Assembly (NCBI GenBank): GCA_018968885.1
Contig: JAGWZK010000021.1
Location: 1-57,430 of the forward strand
DNA length: 57,430 nucleotides
Source of the DNA: Planctomycetota bacterium
GTDB lineage: Bacteria; Planctomycetota; Phycisphaerae; Phycisphaerales; UBA1924
Reading direction: 5' to 3'
Shown here: positions 44,770-53,067 of the stretch, one piece after another
How positions within the stretch are numbered: position 1 is the first letter of the stretch
Layout: each line of letters begins with the position of its first letter
The notes under the pieces: generated by a model
The model's database searches: none
Seen by the model: the letters and a program-made list of their open reading frames with translations, nothing else
What the model was told of the DNA's origin: nothing
Position numbers and translations under genes: made by a program

Positions 44770-45393
44770 CTAACCCCGGTTCATGTCAAACCGCTCGCGC
44801 GTCGTGCAGTACGTCATCCCCCCCATGCGTCCGATCGCGTCGAGTTGTGCCGCATCAATGTGATGCCGCGCATTCACCAATCCGTCCTTGGCCCACACAC
44901 CCACTACTTCACCGATCACCATGTTGCCACCCGATGGCGCACCTGGATTAAACTGAATCACCTGCATCGTGCGGCACTCATACGCCAGCAGACACTCCGC
45001 CACCCGCGGCACAGTTACCTTCTCAGACGCCACACTCCGCACTTTCGCATAGTCAAACTCTGATTCCCCGTAAGGCAACTCAGCCGCGCTCGCCGACATC
45101 GCACCCGCCAGAAAGTGACTCACCATGTTCACCACAAACTCGCCTGTTCCCCCATCCGCTGGCACCAGAGCATTTCGCAGCGTGTCCTTCATGCTCCCAT
45201 CCTCGCGATTGGCCGGGCAGAAACACAGCGTCATCGGATTCGAGGAAATCCCACAGAAGAATGAAAATGGAGCGAGGTTCAGCCGCCCGTCCGGCGAACG
45301 GGTGGAAACCCACGCAATCGGTCGCGGCACAATGCCGCCGATGAGCAGTTTGTATCGATCTGGCTGGGACATGCGTGCAGGGTCAAGGTGCAT
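44770..45393 (-). CDS. Flavin reductase-like FMN-binding protein
   Basis: 207 residues of the flavin reductase (FMN-binding split barrel) family: YKLLIGGIVPRPIAWVSTRS, NLAPFSFFCGISSNPMTLCF and EFVVNMVSHFLAGAMSAS are its standard blocks. These proteins reduce FMN with NAD(P)H or bind FMN for a partner oxygenase; no partner is near. It is convergent with the Hyi-like gene, 15 bp apart. ATG 45393 lies 64 bp from the tRNA gene, which points the other way. Confidence 0.88.
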   Translation of the reverse strand: MHLDPARMSQPDRYKLLIGGIVPRPIAWVSTRSPDGRLNLAPFSFFCGISSNPMTLCFCPANREDGSMKDTLRNALVPADGGTGEFVVNMVSHFLAGAMSASAAELPYGESEFDYAKVRSVASEKVTVPRVAECLLAYECRTMQVIQFNPGAPSGGNMVIGEVVGVWAKDGLVNARHHIDAAQLDAIGRMGGMTYCTTRERFDMNRG

Positions 45394-45457
45394 CCGTAAC
45401 CGTAGTGAATCTCACGCAAGCATGAAACACCTGATACCCCTGCTACTCTTGGCTTGT

Positions 45458-45531
45458 GCCCCGGTAGCTCAGTTGGATAGAGCAGCGCTTTCCTAAAGCG
45501 CAGGTCGGTGGTTCGACTCCACTCCGGGGTG
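45458..45531 (+). tRNA. tRNA-Arg (anticodon CCU)
   Basis: A 74-nt cloverleaf without encoded CCA. Acceptor GCCCCGG (45458-45464) pairs with CCGGGGT (45524-45530) with a G-T first pair; D arm GCTC/GAGC; anticodon stem GCGCT/AGCGC with loop TTCCTAA, anticodon CCT, reading AGG; T arm GGTGG/CCACT with loop TTCGACT. The kdsB start codon GTG begins only four bases after its 3' end. Confidence 0.95.
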
Positions 45532-45535
45532 TTCT

Positions 45536-46285
45536 GTGAGCATTGTCGGCATCATTCCCGCCCGTCTGGCCTCGTCGCGTTTGCCGCGAAAGGTACTCCT
45601 CGACCGCACTGGCAAGCCCCTGATTCAGCACGTCTGGGAAGCCGCGCGGCACGCTCGCACCCTCGACCGCCTGATCCTGGCCGTCGATACGCCCGAAGTC
45701 GCAGATGCTTGCCATCGCTTCGGAGCCGAAGTGGTCATGACCCGCATAGACCACACCAGTGGCACCAGCCGCCTTGCCGAAGCAGCCCACGCCCTCTCAC
45801 TTTCCGCCGATGACATCGTCGTCAATGTCCAAGGTGATGAGCCGGAGATGGATGCCGGCGCGATTGATGCCGCCGTCGCGGCGCTTCATGCCGCATCGCC
45901 GTCGGTGCCCATGTCCACCATCGGTTCTCCATTCGCAGCTGATGAGGATCCGAACAATCCGGCGATTGTCAAAGTGGTGACCGATCGCACGGGTCGGGCA
46001 ATGTACTTCAGCCGGAGCCCCATTCCCCACCATCGCGATGGGGGCACGCGTGAGGCCGGACTCCTCCGCCATGTCGGCTTGTATATCTATCGCCGGCCAT
46101 TTCTGGATGTGTATCAGAATATGGCCCCGACGCCCTTGGAACGCACCGAAGTGCTCGAACAACTTCGTGTTCTTGAGCATGGATATGCGATCGTGGTCGC
46201 AGTTCATCCCTGTTCGAGTCAGGGAATCGACACCCCCGAGCAGTACCAGGAGTTCGTGGACCGACACGCAACGCGGCGTAACTGA
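45536..46285 (+). CDS. kdsB: 3-deoxy-manno-octulosonate cytidylyltransferase
   Basis: Activates Kdo with CTP for lipopolysaccharide core synthesis. 249 residues, normal length. Motifs: IIPARLASSRLPRK (nucleotide loop), DHTSGTSRLAE, VVNVQGDEPEM (metal Asp) and SQGIDTPEQYQEF. The only plausible start is GTG 45536, five bases past the tRNA-Arg end, so the ribosome site can only be the GGGGTG inside the tRNA's acceptor arm. The two genes must share a transcript or the mRNA must start within the tRNA gene. Presence of KdsB supports a Gram-negative type outer membrane. Confidence 0.95.
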   Translation: MSIVGIIPARLASSRLPRKVLLDRTGKPLIQHVWEAARHARTLDRLILAVDTPEVADACHRFGAEVVMTRIDHTSGTSRLAEAAHALSLSADDIVVNVQGDEPEMDAGAIDAAVAALHAASPSVPMSTIGSPFAADEDPNNPAIVKVVTDRTGRAMYFSRSPIPHHRDGGTREAGLLRHVGLYIYRRPFLDVYQNMAPTPLERTEVLEQLRVLEHGYAIVVAVHPCSSQGIDTPEQYQEFVDRHATRRN

Positions 46286-46332
46286 CACACCCGCCTACAC
46301 AGGCATCCACATCCTCTTACACTGGGCTCCAT

Positions 46333-47889
46333 ATGTCCAAGGCCAAGAACTCCACTCGTGTCTCCACCCTGTTGATCTGTTGCGGCTTTGCCGCCGCGGC
46401 CGTGCTCACCTCGTGCTCTTCGGGCCCGAGCTCAACGCCCATCACCGACATGCGTAATCCCGCCCTGTCGGAAAATGCTCGGATCGAAGCGATGGAAGCG
46501 GCGTGGGCCAACTCCAAGCCCGGAACGCCCGACCGCGAAATGGCCCGCAACGCGATGAAAGATCTGGTGTGGTCGCCAGCCACGCCGTCCCAGCTTCGCA
46601 TCCGCATCGTCGGCAACCTGCTTGACAGCCCCGATGCCACCGAAGCCGCCGACGCCCGCGAGATGGCCAAATTGATTCTGCCGCGTGAGAAGAGCCGCCA
46701 GATGGTGACACTCCTCTCTGACATCGCGGGTACGCGCGGATGGGATGACTTCATTCCGCCTTTGATTCGCTCGTACAGCCGCTGGATTCCCGAGGTGAAG
46801 GATTCGGAGCGAGCCGAGCGTGTCGCGTTGGGCAAACTCTCCAAGGGCAAACCCATCGAGCATCTGGTCTTCGATGCGTTTGTCACGCCCCCGGAGGCCG
46901 AGTCCACCTACGGCATGAACTGGCAGGAGAGACTGCGCAGCGACGCGTGGGATCTCTTGGGGCGCCTCGATGCCGACGGCTCGATGCGCATCGGCCTCAT
47001 CACCTCTCTTGATGCTCCTGGCGTCGTCAAAGCCGATGACCGTGTGCTGCAGACGATCCGCGCGTGCTTCAAGGATCTGCGGTCCATTCCCCTCACCGGC
47101 GATGAGCTCAAGTGGGCCATGCGCCTGCGTGATGACAAGATCGCTGAAAACGCCACCTGGTGGGCCACCACTCGCGGCGTGATTGCCGGCCTCGACTTTG
47201 ATCGCACCGGGCCCCTCGCCCTTCGCCACGCCGAGCCCATTCGTTGGGCAGCGCAGCACCGCAGCGAATGGCTGAGCATGACGCGCGCAGAGTTGAAGAA
47301 CGTGCTGAGCGAGCGCGTCAAGAGCCGCACGCTCAATGTCCGGGCTGCTGAGCCGCCGCCAGTTGGTCGCCCGTATCGCGAGTCTCTGGACGCATGGGAT
47401 GATCGCCTCCGCTGGGGAGACCTTCTCTCCATGCTCGTCATCGACGAAGCGTTGCAAGAACCCAATATCGCTCCTGCCCTCGCCCGCTTTGCCGAACTGG
47501 ATCGCAGAGACACGACCACCGAATATGGCGGCATCATCCGCGAATCGACAGCCGCCGAGACCAGCGAAAACAACGCCCCCAAGTTCATCACCGTGTTGTA
47601 TCCGCCACGCCCCGGGCAACGCATGGGCGATACGCAATTCATCGCCTCCGACGACATGGTCGCCAATAGCGATCTGGCCCTGCTGCACTTCCACTTCCAC
47701 GCTCAATCCACCAGCAATCGCGGCTATTCCGGCCCCAGCTACGCCGACTTGGAGTATGCACGCCGGTACGGCCGCAACTGCATCGTGTTCACCTCGATTG
47801 CCGAGGGCGTGCTGGGGATCGACTACTACCAATCCAACTTCGCAGTGATCGATCTTGGGCAGATTCCGCAGAACCCGTCCAAGAAGTAG
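46333..47889 (+). CDS. Planctomycete-type lipoprotein with an HxH...S-x-x-D C-terminal domain
   Basis: 518 residues, lipoprotein signal ending LTSC. The first 370 residues are helical, with regularly spaced charged segments that may be HEAT-like. The last 110 residues are a compact domain: LLHFHFHAQ, GPSYADLEYARRYGRNCIVFTS, LGIDYYQSNFAVIDLG. I recall this end as conserved in planctomycete proteins of unknown role. The order H-x-H then S-x-x-D recalls JAB/MPN metalloproteases, but the gap is 12 instead of 7 and the upstream Glu is not certain, so this is only a resemblance. tilS is convergent, directly after it. Confidence 0.65.
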   Translation: MSKAKNSTRVSTLLICCGFAAAAVLTSCSSGPSSTPITDMRNPALSENARIEAMEAAWANSKPGTPDREMARNAMKDLVWSPATPSQLRIRIVGNLLDSPDATEAADAREMAKLILPREKSRQMVTLLSDIAGTRGWDDFIPPLIRSYSRWIPEVKDSERAERVALGKLSKGKPIEHLVFDAFVTPPEAESTYGMNWQERLRSDAWDLLGRLDADGSMRIGLITSLDAPGVVKADDRVLQTIRACFKDLRSIPLTGDELKWAMRLRDDKIAENATWWATTRGVIAGLDFDRTGPLALRHAEPIRWAAQHRSEWLSMTRAELKNVLSERVKSRTLNVRAAEPPPVGRPYRESLDAWDDRLRWGDLLSMLVIDEALQEPNIAPALARFAELDRRDTTTEYGGIIRESTAAETSENNAPKFITVLYPPRPGQRMGDTQFIASDDMVANSDLALLHFHFHAQSTSNRGYSGPSYADLEYARRYGRNCIVFTSIAEGVLGIDYYQSNFAVIDLGQIPQNPSKK

Positions 47890-47891
47890 TC

Positions 47892-48947
47892 TCACTTCAC
47901 ACGCGTACACGTCACACGCCGCGCGGTCATTTCAACGCGTACGGTGCTGATCGTCCACACCTTGGGGTCTGTACCATTCCCAAAGATCGCCCGCACCACC
48001 GGCTCTACCGCAGCAAGATCAACCCGATCTGCATGCTCTGCCATCTGCCGCGCATGCTGCCACAACAGCCAGCGGACCGTGGCTGACTTTTCCTGTCGCA
48101 GTGCGCTTCGGCTCCAACTGACGCTCACACTTGCTTCACCATCCTGAAGCACGAGGTCGCATCGCTTCGATGCTTCCTGGATTGCGAGTTCAATCAGCAC
48201 TCCACTATCCGACGCCAGTCGCGCGGTCCGGGCCACTCGCGCTTCCACACCGGGTGCGAGGTCTTTGAGAATCGGGATCACCCGCGCTCGCACCGCGTTT
48301 CGCAGCAGCGATTGATCGGTATTGGTCGCATCGACCAGCGGCACGTACCCCGCCTCTGCGCACAGTGCTTCGGCTTCTTGGCGAGTCACGCTCAGCATCG
48401 GTCGAATCAGGGTGATGCCGGTTGCCAGCCGCCTTCGCTCGGCAATGCCGCGCAAACCGACGTGTCCGGTGCCTCGCATCAGTCGCATGAGCACCGTCTC
48501 CAATTGATCTGTCGCCTGATGCCCAGTCGCAATGAACTTGCAGCCGTTGGCTCTGGCCAGTTCTGTCAATGCCGCGTAACGCTTCCGCCGTGCCACCGCC
48601 TCCAGATTGCCACTCTCACTCTTCACCTGAATCTCGACGCTCGCCCAGCCACACGCCAAACTGTCGGCAAGCGCCTTCACGTGCGCTTGCTCAGACCGCA
48701 CCACCGTCTCGTCCCTGATGTCATGTGCGACATACGCCACGACCACCGACTCAGCGCACGCACCGGCCAGCGCAATCGCCAGCGCTGCCGAATCTGCACC
48801 TCCTGAGCACGCGACCAACGTTCGCCTCTCTGCATCGCGAACCTTGGACCCACCCGACAGCCGCCGCCACGCGGCCACAATGCGCTCGGCGTGCGAACGC
48901 TGGGCCCGCCGTCCTTTCGCCAGATTGGCACCTTCATCGCGGCTCAT
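47892..48947 (-). CDS. tilS: tRNA(Ile)-lysidine synthetase
   Basis: Puts lysine on C34 of tRNA-Ile(CAU) so that it reads AUA. 351 residues from ATG 48947; ATG 48977 is also possible and neither has a ribosome site. The PP-loop is VACSGGADSAALAIAL; GCKFIATGHQATDQLETVLMRLMRGTG and NAVRARVIPIL are typical TilS blocks. The C-terminal part is shorter than in E. coli TilS, as in many other phyla. Divergent from the coiled-coil membrane gene at 49016. Confidence 0.9.
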   Translation of the reverse strand: MSRDEGANLAKGRRAQRSHAERIVAAWRRLSGGSKVRDAERRTLVACSGGADSAALAIALAGACAESVVVAYVAHDIRDETVVRSEQAHVKALADSLACGWASVEIQVKSESGNLEAVARRKRYAALTELARANGCKFIATGHQATDQLETVLMRLMRGTGHVGLRGIAERRRLATGITLIRPMLSVTRQEAEALCAEAGYVPLVDATNTDQSLLRNAVRARVIPILKDLAPGVEARVARTARLASDSGVLIELAIQEASKRCDLVLQDGEASVSVSWSRSALRQEKSATVRWLLWQHARQMAEHADRVDLAAVEPVVRAIFGNGTDPKVWTISTVRVEMTARRVTCTRVK

Positions 48948-49015
48948 CTTGGAACCATGGTACGATGTACCCAGCATTCTGATTCGGATGCCGCAAACGC
49001 AAGGACGCGTGCCCC

Positions 49016-49843
49016 ATGTTCGATGACCTGACCAACTCCCCTGATTCACATCGCGGCACGGCCACCAACACACCGGACGCTCTGACCGCGTCCACGCCAT
49101 CTTCCCCGTCTCAGCAGTCCCCCACCGCTGATTCCGCCACGGGCAACGCAGGGGACAATGGCATTGACTCGCAACGGCAATCAGCCGCGAAGCACTCCAC
49201 GCAACAGCCCGCGACTCAAGAGACCTTCACTCAGCAACCCGTTCCCAATCCGGGTTCCTTCAACTTCACCACCAATCAGGCGATCATGACTATCGCCACG
49301 GTGGTTGGTGTCTTGCTCATCGTGCACTCGCTGCGGCGGATGAACTCTAAGAAATCTGAACCCGTGAAACCCAAACTTGGCGGCAACATGGACGAGCTTC
49401 TTGCTCTCCGCAACGAGATCTACGCCAAGTATCCACCACCAGCCAAAGCGCCAAGGCCCGCAGTGAGATCAAGCGGCAGCGAAACGGGTGAACCATCATT
49501 GCGTCTCGTGGATGATCGCAGACCAGCAGAATCCGCAGGAGAAATCGCCACTCTCCGCCGCCAGGTCGAACAACTCACTCAGGAGTTGGCTCACCTGCAA
49601 GGCCGCGTGCGCGATTTGGAAGCAGGACCTCTGCTCACCCCGGCAGCACTGCAGGGCAGTCCATTCTCAAGCACGCGGGCAACTTCAACCTCTGATGCAA
49701 CAACTTCGCGCCCTGCCGATCACGACAACGTGTACCGACTTGCCGATCGCGGCATGAGTGCAGTCGAAATCGCCAAGACCCTTGGCAAACACACCGGGCA
49801 AGTCGAGTTGATTCTCAACCTCCGCCGCGCGACAGGCTCGTGA
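49016..49843 (+). CDS. Single-pass membrane protein with coiled coil and C-terminal helical motif
   Basis: 275 residues. Residues 1-85 are Ser/Thr/Gln-rich and disordered, 89-108 form one membrane helix (AIMTIATVVGVLLIVHSL), and 165-198 a coiled coil (EIATLRRQVEQLTQELAHLQGRVRDLE). The end VYRLADRGMSAVEIAKTLGKHTGQVELILNLRR is a helix-turn-helix-like motif found at the C-terminus of DUF2802/DUF6115-type membrane proteins. Role unknown. Its stop lies 6 bp from the convergent MazG-like gene. Confidence 0.65.
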   Translation: MFDDLTNSPDSHRGTATNTPDALTASTPSSPSQQSPTADSATGNAGDNGIDSQRQSAAKHSTQQPATQETFTQQPVPNPGSFNFTTNQAIMTIATVVGVLLIVHSLRRMNSKKSEPVKPKLGGNMDELLALRNEIYAKYPPPAKAPRPAVRSSGSETGEPSLRLVDDRRPAESAGEIATLRRQVEQLTQELAHLQGRVRDLEAGPLLTPAALQGSPFSSTRATSTSDATTSRPADHDNVYRLADRGMSAVEIAKTLGKHTGQVELILNLRRATGS

Positions 49844-49849
49844 GTGCGT

Positions 49850-50158
49850 TTAGTCCTTCACGCCCTTGACGCGTTCCTCGTCGGTGTACTTCTCCAACGC
49901 TTTGGTCAGATCCACGCCGTGAATATTCGCAAGCGTCGCAAGCCACGCCAGACAATCGGCAAACTCTTCGACCAGATTGGCTTGCTGTTCCGGGGTCGGG
50001 CTCTTGCCTGCCCGGTTGTCGTGCAGGGCTGTCGCAAGCTCTCCCACCTCTTCAATAAACAGGACGAAAGTCCCCGCGGCCCCTCGTGCGGAATCCGTTG
50101 GGAAATAGCGGCGGTGAATGAGGTCTTGGAACTGACGGACAGTGAGGTCGTGATTCAT
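49850..50158 (-). CDS. MazG-like nucleotide pyrophosphohydrolase
   Basis: 102 residues from ATG 50158. A single all-alpha NTP-PPase domain with the metal motif E-E-x-x-E (FIEEVGELATAL) and E-x-x-D (LVEEFADCLAWLATLA). Such short MazG-like proteins hydrolyse non-standard or excess (d)NTPs; the exact substrate is unknown. It is divergent from rpsL with a 189-bp gap. Confidence 0.85.
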   Translation of the reverse strand: MNHDLTVRQFQDLIHRRYFPTDSARGAAGTFVLFIEEVGELATALHDNRAGKSPTPEQQANLVEEFADCLAWLATLANIHGVDLTKALEKYTDEERVKGVKD

Positions 50159-50244
50159 GGTTATCGGACTCAATAATGCAAAGTCAAGGGTTGTTCACAA
50201 GCTGCAGGCAGATTAGCGTGCTCATCTGGAGTTGGTTGGGGGGC

Positions 50245-50272
50245 TTGAAGATGGCGAACGGTGGCCTATCAT
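50245..50272 (+). promoter_or_regulatory. Candidate sigma70-type promoter of rpsL
   Basis: TTGAAG (50245-50250), 16-bp spacer, TATCAT (50267-50272), about 76 bp before the rpsL start. The leader that follows is about 65 nt and has no clear Shine-Dalgarno sequence. Confidence 0.45.
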
Positions 50273-50347
50273 CGAGGCCCTAGTTTGGGAACCGGGTCGG
50301 CGACGACTCGGAGTCATTGAGTTTTCGCATCGATTCTGGGTTTTTCC

Positions 50348-50722
50348 ATGCCGACGATCAATCAGCTGATTCGCAAGCCCCGCACTCCCCTTCCTCCCTT
50401 GTCCAAGGTCAAGGACCTTGTGGCGTGCCCCCAGAAGCGCGGCGTGTGCCTGATCGTGCGCACCACGACCCCCAAGAAGCCCAACTCGGCGCTTCGCAAG
50501 ATCGCCCGCGTGCGTTTGTCGAACGGCAAGGAAGTGACCGCCTACATCGGTGGCGAAGGCCACAACCTGCAGGAGCACTCGATTGTGCTCGTGCGTGGTG
50601 GCCGCGTGCGTGACCTCCCCGGCGTGCGTTACCACATCGTCCGTGGCTCCTTGGACTGTCTCGGCGTTGAGAAGCGCATGCAGGGCCGCTCGAAGTACGG
50701 CGCCAAGAGCCCCAAGAAGTAA
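50348..50722 (+). CDS. rpsL: 30S ribosomal protein S12
   Basis: Decoding-centre protein of 124 residues. All landmark regions are present: [68 protein letters not shown] and the basic tail. The lysines where streptomycin-resistance changes arise (TPKKPNSA and VRGGRVKD-like region, here VRD) can be read; the second reads Arg at the 'GGRVRDLPG' position. It is followed by a strong terminator before rpsG, which is unusual for the str operon. Confidence 0.97.
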   Translation: MPTINQLIRKPRTPLPPLSKVKDLVACPQKRGVCLIVRTTTPKKPNSALRKIARVRLSNGKEVTAYIGGEGHNLQEHSIVLVRGGRVRDLPGVRYHIVRGSLDCLGVEKRMQGRSKYGAKSPKK

Positions 50723-50735
50723 TCAGTCTTTCATT

Positions 50736-50767
50736 CCCGGTTCACTGTTGAGCCGGGTTTTGTTTTT
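50736..50767 (+). terminator. Rho-independent terminator between rpsL and rpsG
   Basis: CCCGG (50736-50740) pairs with CCGGG (50753-50757), extended by a T-G and a T-A pair, followed by TTTTGTTTTT. It would stop or attenuate transcription 14 bp after the rpsL stop, in the 134-bp gap before rpsG. Confidence 0.8.
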
Positions 50768-50856
50768 CAAACGGCAAGTAATCGTCACGAGCCAGCCCGG
50801 CCATGACGGTGAACTCGATCCGGGAAACCTGATCGGCGAGCCACAAGGAGATACAC

Positions 50857-51348
50857 ATGGGCCGCAGAACCGCATCCGAAACTCAGTTGAAGCCCGACCC
50901 TCGTTACAACGATCTGGTCGTTGCCCGCTTTATCAACTGCCTGATGTACGACGGCAAGAAGACCGCCTCGACGCGCGTCGTCTATGACTGCTTTGACATC
51001 ATTCAGGCCAAGCTCGCCAAGGAAACCAACCCGGAGGCCCCCAAGGAGGCGATCCAGGTCTTCCAGTTGGCGATTGAAAACGTCAAGCCCTTCGTGGAAG
51101 TCCGCTCCAAGCGTATTGGTGGTGCGAACTACCAAGTGCCCATGCAGGTGAACAAGAAGCGTCAGCAGTCGCTGGCCTTCCGCTGGATCATCGATGCGTG
51201 CCGCGGCGAGCGTGGCCGCCCCATGGGTCAGCGCCTCGCAGATGAGCTTTATGCCGCAGCGCAGGGCGAAGGCAAGGCGATGCAGACGCGTGATCAGACG
51301 CACCGCATGGCCGAAGCCAACCGCGCGTTCGCTCACTTTGCGAACTGA
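50857..51348 (+). CDS. rpsG: 30S ribosomal protein S7
   Basis: Assembly protein of the 30S head, 163 residues. Landmarks: DPRYNDLVVARFINCLMYDGKK, ALENVKP-like AIENVKPFVEVRSKRIGGANYQVP and KAMQTRDQTHRMAEANRAFAHF. A good ribosome site AAGGAGA lies seven bases before ATG 50857. In most bacteria fusA and tuf follow; here a terminator and an E1-like gene follow, so the str operon is split. Confidence 0.97.
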   Translation: MGRRTASETQLKPDPRYNDLVVARFINCLMYDGKKTASTRVVYDCFDIIQAKLAKETNPEAPKEAIQVFQLAIENVKPFVEVRSKRIGGANYQVPMQVNKKRQQSLAFRWIIDACRGERGRPMGQRLADELYAAAQGEGKAMQTRDQTHRMAEANRAFAHFAN

Positions 51349-51370
51349 TATCCGAATCCCGTTTATTCAG

Positions 51371-51405
51371 CCGGCCCTCGCTCATGCGGGGGCCGGTTTG
51401 TTTTT
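51371..51405 (+). terminator. Rho-independent terminator after rpsG
   Basis: CCGGCCC (51371-51377) pairs with GGGCCGG (51390-51396), loop of 12 nt, followed by TTTGTTTTT. Confidence 0.88.
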
Positions 51406-51437
51406 AGCAAGATTCGTTTGCGCTACGCTGAGGACGC

Positions 51438-52511
51438 GTGAGCCAAGTACCCCGCCATCACCGCCAGATGTTGCTACCTGATTGGGGTCAGGAGGGGCAG
51501 CAACGGATCGCACGAGGACACGTGGCGATCGTGGGGATGGGCGCTCTGGGGTGCGGAATTGCGGATCTGCTGGCACGGGCTGGCGTCGGAATGCTGACAA
51601 TCGTGGATCGTGATGTTGTGGAAATCACGAATCTGCAGAGGCAGACGCTGTACACGAATGAGGACGCCGCGGCTGGATTGCCCAAAGTGCAGGCGGCGCA
51701 GAACCGATTACTGGCCATTGATCCGGGCCTGACAGTTCGATCGCACGCAGTGGACCTAACCCATCTGAATGTGAACCAGATGATTGAGAAGAGCGTGCAG
51801 GTGGTGCTGGATGGGACGGACAACTTTGCGACGCGGTATCTGCTGAATGATCTGTGCGTGGAGAGGGGCATCCCGCTTTGCTATGGAGGCGTGATCGCCA
51901 CGCGGGGGATGCAGGCGACGCTAACCCCGAACAGTGATGCGGAAACCGGTGCCTGTCTGCGGTGTCTGTTTGAGGAGCCGCCACCCGCGGGGACAACACC
52001 TACATGCGATACGGCGGGGGTACTGGGGCCGGCGGTGTCGATTGTGGCCGCAGCGCAAGCGACAGATGCATTGAAGATCCTGCTGGGCCACCAGCACCTG
52101 CTGTCGCGGTCACTGCTGGAGTTTGATCTGTGGTCCAATCAGCGGCGAAGAGTGGATCTGCGCGGAAGCAAGCGGGTTGATTGCCCATGCTGCGGCGTGC
52201 ATCGGAAAAGAGAGTTTCTTTCCGGACGAAATGGGGACGAGCCTCCCCACTTGTGCGGGCAATTGGCTGTACAGATTCCCGGAAATCCCTCCGGAACCAA
52301 GATTGATCTGGAATCGCTGGCCCAGCGGCTGGCATCTCATGGGCGGGTGACGGGGTCCAAGGTCTTTGTGCGGCTGGAGCAGGCGTCTGCACTTCCCGGA
52401 TGGAAGAACGCGGCAGTGATCACGGTGTTTGCCGATGGGCGAGCGATCGTGAGGGGGACTGAAGATGTATCGCAGGCCAAGGGGCTGTATGCCAAGTTGA
52501 TCGGGATGTAA
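51438..52511 (+). CDS. E1-like adenylyltransferase, ThiF/MoeB/HesA family
   Basis: Activates the C-terminus of a ubiquitin-like sulfur carrier (ThiS or MoaD type) by adenylation. 357 residues from GTG 51438. ATP loop VGMGALGCGIAD, RQTLYT-xx-D segment, DGTDNFATRYLLND, a zinc site from CLRC and CPCC, and the catalytic-type Cys in TCDTAGVLGP. After the E1 core there is no rhodanese domain but about 70 residues with a ubiquitin-like flavour (SKVFVRLEQ, AVITVFADGRAIVRGTEDVSQAKGLYAKLIG). Whether it serves thiamine or molybdopterin cannot be told; no partner gene is adjacent. The DinB-like gene follows at 20 bp. Confidence 0.88.
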   Translation: MSQVPRHHRQMLLPDWGQEGQQRIARGHVAIVGMGALGCGIADLLARAGVGMLTIVDRDVVEITNLQRQTLYTNEDAAAGLPKVQAAQNRLLAIDPGLTVRSHAVDLTHLNVNQMIEKSVQVVLDGTDNFATRYLLNDLCVERGIPLCYGGVIATRGMQATLTPNSDAETGACLRCLFEEPPPAGTTPTCDTAGVLGPAVSIVAAAQATDALKILLGHQHLLSRSLLEFDLWSNQRRRVDLRGSKRVDCPCCGVHRKREFLSGRNGDEPPHLCGQLAVQIPGNPSGTKIDLESLAQRLASHGRVTGSKVFVRLEQASALPGWKNAAVITVFADGRAIVRGTEDVSQAKGLYAKLIGM

Positions 52512-52531
52512 ACCACACATGGAGAGTTGTC

Positions 52532-53059
52532 ATGGGTCGAGTCGCTGAGGTCATTCTCAAGAGTCACGTGCGGATGCGGATGATGAGTGAGAAGCTGCTG
52601 GTGGGCATTTCACCTGCGCAGTTCGCGCGATTGGGTGCGCCAGGCGGAAAAGTGATTGAATCGAATCACCCGGCATGGGTGTATGGGCACCTTGCGATTT
52701 ATCCCAGCCGCGTGTTGACGGTGCTGGGTAGCCCGATGGCAGATTCGGTGGCCGTTTCGCCGACGTTTGTGGAACTTTTCAAGGATGGCACCAAGTGCCT
52801 AGACGATTCGGAAGGGAAGATCTATCCGCGGATGGAAGAGATCACAAAGGCCTTTTTCAAAGGGCACGATGCCCTGGCGGCATTTGTGGCAACCTTGTCT
52901 GACGAGACCCTGCTGAAAGACCATCCCGACGAAGCTCGCCGCGTGAACTTCCCGGTGCTGGGCGCGCATGTCAACTTCATGCTCAACGATCACATCGCGT
53001 TTCACTTGGGGCAAGCGAGCGCGTGGCGCCGGATGATCGGGCTTGGCAGCGCGGTGTAA
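52532..53059 (+). CDS. DinB-family four-helix metalloprotein
   Basis: 175 residues, all-helical. The likely metal site is His in NHPAWVYGHLA with the pair in DHIAFHLGQASAWRRMIGLG, the H-x3-H-x2-Q pattern of the DinB/YfiT superfamily. Many members are thiol-dependent transferases or stress proteins; this one has no hint of substrate. It starts 20 bp after the E1-like gene on the same strand and ends 8 bp before the convergent phosphatase. Confidence 0.8.
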   Translation: MGRVAEVILKSHVRMRMMSEKLLVGISPAQFARLGAPGGKVIESNHPAWVYGHLAIYPSRVLTVLGSPMADSVAVSPTFVELFKDGTKCLDDSEGKIYPRMEEITKAFFKGHDALAAFVATLSDETLLKDHPDEARRVNFPVLGAHVNFMLNDHIAFHLGQASAWRRMIGLGSAV

Positions 53060-53067
53060 GCCCAACA

